NCBI GenBank assembly: GCA_037952775.1
Contig: JBANAY010000003.1
Span: 14,074,001-14,138,000, forward strand
From: Clonostachys chloroleuca
Lineage: Eukaryota; Ascomycota; Sordariomycetes; Hypocreales; Bionectriaceae
Length of the DNA stretch: 64,000 bases
Direction of reading: 5' to 3'
The notes beneath the pieces are model-generated. The model was given only the letters and a program-made list of their open reading frames with translations. It was not told the origin of the DNA and made no database searches. The translations under genes and the position numbers were made by a program. Positions 55,393-64,000 of the stretch are shown here, one piece after another (the stretch's first letter is position 1; each line of letters begins with the position of its first letter).

Positions 55393-55545
55393 TGCACGGA
55401 GATTTTGGCTTGTCAAGCTTGCGGGAAAGTAGATAGGATCTAGAAATGCGGGAGGTGTAAACCTATGGGGTACTGTGAAAAAGAGCATCAGAAAGCGGAC
55501 TAGAAGGTACATAAGAAGAAGTGTATAGCAGCCAGGGGTGGGTGA
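55393..55545 (+). pseudogene. MYND zinc-finger remnant
   Basis: Reads ILACQACGKVDRI*KCGRCK then YCEKEHQKAD*KVHKKKC. The Cys/His order C-x2-C...C-x2-C...YC-x3-H...H-x3-C is complete, but both Trp positions of the family are TAG. TGG to TAG at two sites fits G-to-A (C-to-T on the other strand) decay. Paralogue of the tail at 21716. Confidence 0.65.
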
Positions 55546-55574
55546 GAGTGGGGGGTAATACCAAGAATATTTCC

Positions 55575-57150
55575 TCAGATTCCTATACCATAGCCTTCAT
55601 TTCCTCCAAATATCAATCTCTGCCGTTCCTGTTGGCTCTGTTCCCTTTCCGTCTGCTCGCGAGCACCCTCCCTGCTCTTCAATGACACAAATGCTGTCAA
55701 GGCAATGCCTATAACCATTCCCATCGCAGCTAAAACAGCATTAACCGGCCTAGGATCTCCTCCCAGAGGGCCATGCGTCAGCGCATCAAGACCTGTCTGA
55801 GCAAAGCTGACCAGCCCAGAGAAACAGATTGGTTGCATAATCACTGGAGTAGTTGATAGATTTAGCAACATAAATTATTTGTCTTATGGCAGGGTCACTT
55901 ACGATATAGCCGAGTAATACAGCGGCCGGAAGATGATAAAGGTAATAACAGTTATTATATCCAGCCTATATGGAAGGAACGCAATTGAAAACTCCAATCG
56001 CTACAGTAAAACCGGTCAAAAATCCAAATATTATAGGTACACTGAGGTTATTCAAAACAAGACCGATCAGAGGGGTTGATAAGACGCCCCCTATAGGAAG
56101 CACGGTATTGAAGAAATGATTGATCGCACTCACTTCCTCCGAGCCGAGCATATATCTATATTGCAAGCCAATAGTAGCGATAAATAATTTATCCGAAGCA
56201 TCTGAAGTACTATCAGTAATAGTATAAGGATATACCATAGTATAAGTATCTGTCGGTAAGCAGACATTCCATAAAGTACACCCCAGACACCGCTCATCTC
56301 TTAGCACTCCTCTTCAGCCCTGATCCGCGCTTCCCGATACTCAGTATTACCTATAGTCTCCTCTAGTTTATTAAGTTTTACCTTCCGCCTATCAGACCGG
56401 GCACTTCGTACTCTGATCAGTTTATTACTATCCGAAATATCCCCATCTGATACGTAAATATCACGTGTCTGGTCACTCGCTTTCTCAATCTTAGCTTCCA
56501 GCTGAGCTATTGTGTGGTATACATAGGAGGGCATGATAGAGACTTCGGCAACCAAAATCAGCATAGGTACAACGATATAGCTCAAGAAGAAAATTTCAGG
56601 GGAAAGACTACTATCAGATACTTCGTAGGCTATACGATAGAAGAGAAATACCGATAATAAAGCGTCAAAGGCTCCTGTAATAATAGCAACGACAAGTCCA
56701 GAGTGCTTAGGGAATACATTTATGAGCTGGAAGCTCGGTACGAACAGAAATGTTCTACCTAGGCCCAGCAGTATATTACCCGCAACGTATCTATTAAATC
56801 CGGGGATCAGGAAAGATTAACCTATCAAGAGACTGCCGATAGCTATAAATAGACAGGATGTAATCTAACAGGCCCGTAGACCGAAGCGGTCAAGAGCAAG
56901 GCCAGCAAGTAGACATGAGATATTGGTTGTGATGGACGCAATAACAAAGATAAGGTTCAGTCGCATATCTTACTTATCATATGGAATATAATCATCGACC
57001 CCTGTAGATAGGCTCTTAGCTAACTCGGCTTAATCATCGCAAAGATCATAATAGACACCTTCAGCAACCAAAATTAACTTAAAGGCAGCGAAACCAAATA
57101 TGATCCCTGAAGTAAGCCAGTATGCCAGTACCGCAGTTATACCTTGAGCT
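55575..57150 (-). pseudogene. MFS transporter of the FMP42/amino-acid-permease-like group, decayed
   Basis: Reading the minus strand from about 57150: ITAVLAYWLTSGIIFGFAAF, KLILVAEGVYYDLCDD*AEL, YIPYDK*DMRLNLIFVIASI, LLAGLALDRFGLRACWITSC. Then at 56585-56301 a loop SYIVVPMLILVAEVSIMPSY...RSARSDRRKVKLNKLEETIG, at 56250-55966 YRYMLGSEEVSAINHFFNTV and LIGLVLNNLSVPIIFGFLTG, and at 55871-55575 the last TM helices with a Gln/Glu/Arg-rich tail. The order matches the fungal MFS group related to yeast Fmp42. Many TAA/TAG codons replace Gln or Trp, so it is dead. Confidence 0.75.
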
Positions 57151-60100
57151 AGACAAAAAAGGAATATTCAGTCATATCCTATATATTAATATTAAAATTA
57201 TAGTCTTTATATACCACCTTTTCTTAAGTTGGAGACCTTATATACTGTAGTATGTTACTGATCTTGCAGTGCCAAATCTGCCGGAGTAAAGCTCATATAC
57301 CGCTATTCCGCCAGCTTATTATCATTTGGGGTTTAGTAGTAAGTCTCCAGCGTGTTGTTGTTGTGGATATTGCCGACACCTTCAGCATGGTCAGGCCGCG
57401 GGCTCTGATAGTCAAAGCCCTCGCCTTGTGTAACATGTTGAGCTAGCGATATCAGTGGCCGCCTAGTGAATTACTCACGGGCGAGATAGAGAAAGAGTGG
57501 CAATGTGATAATCTGATGGGCAATTATACTGGTACCAGCCGTTTAGTTTCAGCAAAGGCGATATTGAATTTAATAAAACGGAGGATTTCCAATAGTCTCA
57601 AATGACTCCTCCCCGGAGCAAACTCCTAGGTAGTGAATATAAGGCGTTTGAGTAGTTATAATTCTCTTACGTTCTTTCGACTTCCAAATAAGATACATAG
57701 GGGAAAGTAATATAACTGAAGCCTTATTATTCATTCACCCATAGAACCCTTACATAGACCTGCTCCCACCATACACCAGGGCAGCCTGACATATTATACA
57801 CTGCCCCTCATAAAGCTGGAATAGGTGAACAGATATATATAGCTGCCTCAGGATAAGCGGCTGTCCAGAACGTATAGTAACCGCTATTCAGAGACACTGA
57901 GCCAAGAGGATATAGGGTAGTACTACAGCACGGATACAGAACAGTATGAAGTAAGGTCGATAAGTCGGTATCTAGTTACTTAGATCAAATCGGGGTACTT
58001 CAGGTTTAGATTTAGCCAATTCCCGGTAGCCGAGGGTATTACAGCGGATAGATATATAGTACAGTAGGATAATAGAAAAAAACACTGTAACGTATATTAA
58101 CGCAATATAACACCACAACACATCGCTAGTTAAGGCAAAAAAAAAAACAGGGATAAACAGCCAAAGGGGTCATTTTAGTAGGGTTTTACTATATATATAT
58201 ATATATATATGCAAGGAATCTCGTACTTTTGCAGAAACCTTAGTTTAGTTAGATTTTATTAAGGCCAAATCCTAGTACTCAAGTATAATCTTATAGCCGG
58301 ATAATATAAGCTAACATAGATACAATTAATCTGCGGAATACCTACTACTTCCAGTATCAACAGTATTACGAACCCTCCACAATTAAATATTACTTAGCGT
58401 ATAATCCTTCAGAGAAGCATTTGCTCTAGTACCGGGCTGCCCGTTATTCCCGCTGCTATAGACCCATATCATATGAAATTCCAAGTTATTTTTACTAACT
58501 AATAATCGTACTTAGTTTTAGGAAATATTTAAACGTTAATAAACTAGCTATATTTGCCCAGTAACACCTAGATCGGGCTTAAGGCGCTTTTTAACTCTCT
58601 TAGTCCCAAGCTATATAACTATACAATAGTTCTTATACATAGTTACCACCCAGACGTATTGTAATAAAGAGAATATTCATTACTCACTCACTATAGGGGC
58701 TATTTACATCGGCGAGTCGCGAAAAAAGTATACTCCTTCAGGCATTATAAAGAAAACGCCGCCACTCCAGGTACAGTGTCTTGGAAGCCCGATATTAGGG
58801 TTTAGTAGTAGTAACGTAAGGACCAGCACTTAGCCCAACGGTATTAGGGTTCCAGGAGTTAGAGGCAGAAGTTTCAGCGAAACCGATTAAGATCCTGAAG
58901 TACCTGGGTCAAAGACGAAGATTTTTAATTACGTCATAGCATCTGCTTTAGTAACCTGTCCTTAATCCCGTTAAACCAATAAGAATTACTCTTAAGCAAC
59001 TTAATATAAATTTTTAGAGGTATATCAGCTTAGAGTCGTAGTACTATAAAGGCAATTTGATGTAGGCAATTAAGACTTTTGTCTTTAATGAGAGAGAGGT
59101 ATGAGGGCATATATATACTGAATATTTACACTAAGTCATATAGTCTAGACTCAAATTCCGGAATAATATATTGGTTTTTACTATAAATTTTCTACCGAAC
59201 TAACTCTCGGGGTAACAGTATCAGGCTTAGGAGATAGTAGTGGATATTGATGCATTTGATTGGTCTGACCCAGTGTTATATGGTATAATAGTAACGTTAT
59301 TAAAGCCGGAGTGCTGACTCAAGAGGATACTTTAGCAAAAGATCTGGAGACGAATAGAATACTAAGTCAGCCATCAACGATAGAGTTAATTGGCAGGAAA
59401 TTAACAACCGAACTAGGTAATAGGAAAATCAATCACTGCACTCTCAGCAACCCTCATACCTACGCATCCATCATTAGACAGTCCTTAAAAGAGTATAATC
59501 TAAGAAGCTAATAAACACCCCGAGGCTTTATTCAGCAGACTCCGCTATCCGGGCATAGTCGTTAATAGTAGTAAGTAAGTCTACGTCTTTCAGCTCTACA
59601 TTCTTTCTAGATATAAGAGAAACTCCTAATCATCCGTAACAAGCGGATTACCAACCCCAAATACGTAAGCCACGAGTTTAATTCTAAGCGCACAGCAATC
59701 CGTCCCCGACACTGATTCGTTTGATTAAGAACGGAAAATCATAATCACTGGGCGCAGCTAACTCGGTCTCAATATAGCGTAGTTATTAGTTTGAAGTAAT
59801 TAGCTCCCGGCATATATATGTTCATAGGTGTAGTGTATCGGATACTTGGTCGCAGCATCCAGGCCTTTCTCCCCAACGAGCTAGATGATACCGCAGGTTG
59901 TACAGTATGTATGAGGTATCTGGGCTGGGTTGCTTTTTAGTGTTGATCATGATGTCTTGGGTGTCCGCTGGACTAACGACCTGCCTGTTACTGGTTTGAA
60001 GAGCGCTGTGGAGCTGATGAGAATGAAGACTCGGTCCTGATTGGTTTGATTAGTCATTTCGCAGATAATGTGCTAATAAGCTTTACAATATCAAGGCTAG

Positions 60101-60487
60101 TAGATGCCGTAAGGCCTTGTGGGAAACAGATGGAGCAAATATCTGCCCAGTTTCTCAGGCACCCCACAGTTTCAGCCTTTGACATATAAGTGGGAAAACT
60201 TCGGCTATCTTTTTCAAGCTTAGTGGTGCAGCCAGTGGCGTTCACTCCCACCTCCATTTGCAAACTCTTCAGCTCAGGCCCAACTTCTCGCATATCTTCT
60301 TGCCATCATATCTTCATTTCCTCTGAGCCACACCTGCCGCTTCTCCGCCGCTATCAGCCATTCTTGGAGGGCGCCATCGATTAGGAACAGACCAACGTAC
60401 TAACGAATGGCGTAACAGCAATTGTTATAGTTGCCCTCGACTCTGCCGGATCTGTTTACACTCTCCGACGTCTGATTTCGGTTCAGG
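57151..60487. other. AT-rich, stop-rich decayed region
   Basis: No intact gene. 57480-59520 is AT-rich with many TA steps and no readable frame longer than about 65 codons. It looks like RIP-affected repeat DNA, but I could not identify the parent element. Minus strand 57200-57450 may hold the eroded 5' end of the MFS gene. An (AT)n microsatellite lies at 58188-58211. Confidence 0.4.
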
Positions 60488-60730
60488 ATGGAGTATGATT
60501 ACTGCCTTAGCTGTAATACGCGAACAGAGGGAGCACCTTACTGCTCAGAGCCCTGTCGCCAAGTAGATCACGATAAACCTCCGGCGTCAACTTATTCTAC
60601 AAATAACGCAAGGTCTTCCTTGGCATCGCCATCCCGACTCCTGGTAATCCCTCCCGAGGCAGAGAAGGAATTAAGAAGATATAGTATAGCATTGGAGCAA
60701 TCAAGGGTGCAGAGAAGGAGATCATGCTAG
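60488..60730 (+). CDS. Ecl1-like zinc-binding protein, 80 aa
   Basis: ATG 60488 (MEYDYCLSCNTRTEGAPYCS) has the CxxC...YCSxxC motif of the Ecl1/2/3 family, small fungal proteins linked to chronological lifespan and stress or zinc response. The rest is Ser/Arg-rich and ends SRVQRRRSC at TAG 60728-60730. The length of 80 residues fits the fission-yeast members. Filamentous relatives are often longer, so more exons are possible. Confidence 0.45.
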   Translation: MEYDYCLSCNTRTEGAPYCSEPCRQVDHDKPPASTYSTNNARSSLASPSRLLVIPPEAEKELRRYSIALEQSRVQRRRSC

Positions 60731-61203
60731 ATGGAGGAGGTAGTTCATTGAAACTTTCCCGGGGCGTACCAATCATAGGAACCAGCAGAAGCCCATGTTG
60801 TCCCCAGAACCTTTCTTCCCCCAACCTCCTAAGTCGACAAGGACCTCATGAGTCGATCTACATCTCGTCTGATGATGGGGGTACATTTGACGCGGATGAA
60901 GGAGCGAGTTCCAACGGCTACCAGGATATAGACGACTCAAGATCAGACGATACGCTTACGACGGTGGATACAATCATCGCATCTATTAAGAAGAGCTCCC
61001 CTGTTTTTTTTCTCTCATCTGTAAGTTGTTGAGGCATACTTTTACGTCGGCATTTAGACATAGCTAATAGCTTTACCCAGGATCTCTCTATGACAATGCC
61101 AACCAGCCACAGATACTTGATTCGGGTGCTGGTCGGTCAAGCCAGGGGGATGCAACAGGTCCAGACACAATACCCTCTTGCACACCGACAAGGGACCACG
61201 TAA
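60724..61203 (+). CDS. Hypothetical protein overlapping the Ecl1-like gene by ATGCTAG
   Basis: ATG 60724 (MLDGGGSSLKLSRGVPIIGT) runs to a GTAAGT donor at 61021. An intron to the CCCAG at 61080 joins in phase to 41 codons ending TAA 61201-61203. The Ser/Asp-rich first exon (SIYISSDDGGTFDADEGASS) looks disordered. It may really be a downstream exon of the Ecl1-like gene. No family known. Confidence 0.25.
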
Positions 61204-61980
61204 GCCAGCAGTTCCGTACAGAGCCACCGTCTTCAGAGCGACATGGCATTGGATTTGATGTTGTCCCCCCTGGCAACAGTAAGGAATCGACCCCATTCTG
61301 CCGTGTCATTCCTGTCTGGCCTCTTCTCCTTGATTGTTGACTTGCCTAGGGCCTCTTTCCAATCCTTATGCCGGGTACACTGGGTGAATATCACATGCTC
61401 ACAGGCGGCGACCAGAAGTTATCCTCCGGTGTGCTCGTCAAGTAGCTCGTTTCTCGTGTGCACACATATCTCGTATCTATCCCGGTCGGTTTTGCTCAAG
61501 TGGATCTGGTTTCGAAACTGGCTGATACGATGGGCCTGGTGGGGGCTCAGAATGATTGATCCGTTATCAACTTCATCCGTGTGGCTTTCATCAAGCAGCG
61601 TGTGTACAGTAGAAGCACAAACGGTTGGGCTTGCTATGGTGCATTCGCCGTGAACTCAGGAGATGCTGTCGTGTGTGGTCGATGAACCCCACTCAAGTGG
61701 TGGAAGTCCACCCCCTAAGCTGGTCGAGAAGATACCAAACCAAGTATATTCTAGGGTGATAGGCTTGAGCCAGCCAAGTTACAACAGAAGTACTAAGCAA
61801 CGCTACCAGATGATCGAGGAGATATATACTGGCACCGATGGAGAGCAAATTGTTGTTTCTACAAATGGAAAACCTATCAGAGTAAATAAAGTCATTTCCT
61901 GCAACAGATCAAAATAATTTGTGGGTTTTATTTCAGATGAATCGTTTCAGTTATACCTCAAACAGGCAAGAGGCAGCGAT
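61204..61980. other. No clear gene
   Basis: Plus-strand frame from ATG 61663 to 61917 (MLSCVVDEPHSSGGSPPPKL) is the only tidy reading and has no recognisable motif. Confidence 0.3.
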
Positions 61981-62943
61981 TCAAATTATTTGATCAGTAG
62001 GACCCGCTTCTTCAACTACTAGTTTAGCTTGCTCCCTTCCTGAATCATGTCCATATTGGATCGCTTCACTGATGGGTCGCGGGGGCTTGGCTCCTGCGGC
62101 CAAGTTCCCTGGTTCGACGGGATAGTCGGTTGTCTGGGTGGGTGGGATGCAAACGTCGCAAGGGAGACCATCACCCCTTATATCAGTAGATGGTGTGGCA
62201 TTAATTAGTGGCTTCAGAGCATCTGTTGTGATAGCTGCATAGGGTATGGAATTAAAAGGAAAAGAAGAAATCAAAGCTTAAGGAAAAATTTTAACCTTGA
62301 CACCGTCAATACATACTGGAGGTGAGAGACGTAACAATGTACTTACAATTCGGAGTTTGATGGCGACTATTGGGTATTGGGTGCTGATAAGGAAAGAATT
62401 CCAGAGGGATTAGGTCTAAAGGTATGATCTCCCAGCCCAATAATGGAGCCACAGGTCGACTGTTGCACAAATTTTCTAGCCTCATCATTGATCCATAGAT
62501 CGATATTACGATCATGACAACTCCAGTGAGCCATTAAGAGGTTCTTCATTTGGAGGACTGCCTTGATACGTCTCTGACTGGATCTTGATTTAGTTGCTGC
62601 TGTCGCTTTTCGGTTTTTGGCTTGCGAGCTTGCTTTTTCGTTCATGAGAAGACTATGACAAACTAGAGGAAGAAAGGGATGGGATCGAGAAGATGCTTAA
62701 TGCGCGGCAAGTTTTTTTTATGCCTGCGGCATGAGAGCTACACAAGCCGATCATTTCAACATCGCCGTCGTCTTTAGCCTCGGTCGAGTTGTCAAGACCA
62801 ATTTGATCGCCTAACAATGGGATAGAGGTGTTAAGCTGTTGGTCCCAAATCGAAGGAGATATTGCAAACGCAGGTTTTTGGGGCTTATTCGAGAAGTCAT
62901 GGAACGGCATTTCCAGTCTTGGATCCACCATAATGGAGTCCAT
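61981..62943 (-). CDS. Possible multi-exon hypothetical gene, weak
   Basis: Minus-strand pieces: ATG 62943 (MDSIMVDPRLEMPFHDFSNK) preceded by a well-formed GTGAGT...TCACAG intron at 63057-62999. A Lys/Arg-rich frame lies at 62645-62367 (KASSQAKNRKATAATKSRSS), and a Pro-rich frame at 62274-61981 (CDVCIPPTQTTDYPVEPGNL). No in-phase chain of exons could be proven and no family is recognised. Confidence 0.2.
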
Positions 62944-63057
62944 ATTAATGTCTAGGTAGCTGAAATGGTCCTTCTTTTGTGCCCCTTTTATACTGCAGCT
63001 GTGAGGAACGCGAGGAAAGAAAGGCGGTGTTGTTAGCAGAGTGATAGACCCACTCAC

Positions 63058-64000
63058 TTACTCTATCATAGTCCCAAGGCACATCACTTCAAGAATTTTT
63101 GGGTCCCTGTCTTTCTTCACTTAAAGCACGACTGCTATTAGACTGTCACTGCTAGAAACATAGACGTAGAGAATGATCAGCACAACTATTACTGCTCATC
63201 AACGCCATTGACGCTCCGCGCAGGATAAGCCTACGCCAAGTACGTCAGCATGAAACAATGGATTAGGACCTCCCTCCTCCCTAGAGATACATCCTCTTCT
63301 TGGTCAATTCTGATTTTCGCCTTATCCTCTGTTCCCGGGAAATTAATTTTTGCCTCTACCGGCATTGAGATTTGAAGCATTTGAAGCTCAGTCTTATCAT
63401 CCCAATCGATAAGAACAGTTATTACGCGCTATACTACGCCACCATCAAACCTTGAGCGTCAATACCTAATCAATTATCTTCTCCGCCATCCCTCCCCCTG
63501 AAAGCTACATGAAAGCTCTCTGTACAAGCTGGCTGTTCCTGCGAGACATTCGCGTTGACGCATTGCTGCCTAACAAGCGGGATTATTACCTTGACGCTTG
63601 ATCGGAACGAATCACCTGGAGCATGCAGTGACGAATCAGCCTGCATCGATATTTGGGCTCAATCATCACGAGGAACATCCCAACTCTTTCACCTTCCCGT
63701 CAAAAATGATCCTTACCGAAGACCACTTCCGACTATGTCCAACCCCCATGACTACGCGGGTGGTAGGCCAGAAGTGGTACCCTTGGCTTAAATCACCAAG
63801 GAAGTTATGAGCCGTCTCGTCCAGCCCTTTCTGATGAACAGTAGATGCTCAATGAAGTGGGTTTCGACCAATGGTACAACTAATATTCTGAAAGGCTTGA
63901 GTGTGTCTTTTCACGGATCTGTAGAAGGGGTGGTCTTCAGGCTCTCTGGAAGTCCTATAGCTAAGGAGCTGACGCAGAAATGTGATAGTGGGGAACTACT
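63058..64000. other. Right end of the window, no gene recognised
   Basis: Two overlapping plus-strand frames (63555-63810) contradict each other and lack motifs. Confidence 0.35.

Noticed and set aside
1..64000. CRISPR arrays, bacterial operons or ribosome binding sites
   Set aside because: The DNA is fungal, with spliceosomal introns; no spacer-repeat array was seen.

Overview
The window is nuclear DNA from a filamentous ascomycete, most likely a Pezizomycotina species close to the Eurotiales. The signs are short introns (about 45-75 nt) with GTANGT-type donors and CTAAC-like branch sites, fungus-only families (FunK1 kinase, 2EXR, DUF1752/Reg1-like, DUF3435, DUF3723, Ecl1-like) and AT-rich tracts whose stop codons look like C-to-T decay. 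Species cannot be fixed from the sequence alone. Gene density is low and about half of the recognisable genes are broken, so this is an accessory or subtelomere-like region rather than a core block.

Layout. 0-14 kb: small hypotheticals, an F-box/nucleotidyltransferase-like gene (4.7 kb), a 24-unit 15-bp minisatellite (6.9 kb), a FunK1 kinase relic (8.0 kb), a frameshifted 2EXR gene (10 kb) and a decayed repeat cluster (11.2-12 kb). 14.4-18.1 kb: an intact, relatively GC-rich NLR gene (PNP / NB-ARC / seven TPRs). 18.7-25 kb: a J-domain relic, BTB and MYND fragments, and a DNA ligase gene disabled by in-frame stops. 26.5-30.5 kb: a bZIP-Zn2Cys6 chimeric gene, one copy of a roughly 0.8-kb duplicated segment, and a Reg1-like gene cut off next to an AT-rich Ty3/gypsy remnant. 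30.8-31.6 kb: a DUF3435 tyrosine-recombinase relic. 33.7-38.3 kb: two oppositely oriented lipase-3 genes, one fused to a seven-bladed beta-propeller, sharing a 289-bp identical tract. 38.8 kb: a DUF3723 fragment. 39.8-51.5 kb: hypotheticals, an ABC-transporter relic, an intact MetE-like gene, a MADS-like gene, a coiled-coil gene and a glycosidase relic. 52-57 kb: the second copy of the duplicated segment, a pseudogene interrupted by a T25 run, an intact epoxide-hydrolase-like gene, a MYND relic and a decayed MFS transporter. 57-64 kb: mostly AT-rich decayed DNA, an Ecl1-like zinc protein and weak hypotheticals.

How it fits together. There is no single pathway. The intact genes are an immune-type receptor (NLR), lipases with one lectin-like propeller, an F-box/NTase-like protein, a methyltransferase-like enzyme and an epoxide-hydrolase-like enzyme. 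Around them lie relics of mobile-element-associated genes (DUF3435, DUF3723, gypsy) and many decayed genes. The most interesting items are the lipase/propeller pair with its conversion-like tract, the NLR with its near-identical TPRs, the bZIP-zinc-cluster chimera, and the possibility that the DUF3435 and DUF3723 relics are what remains of a Starship-type element.
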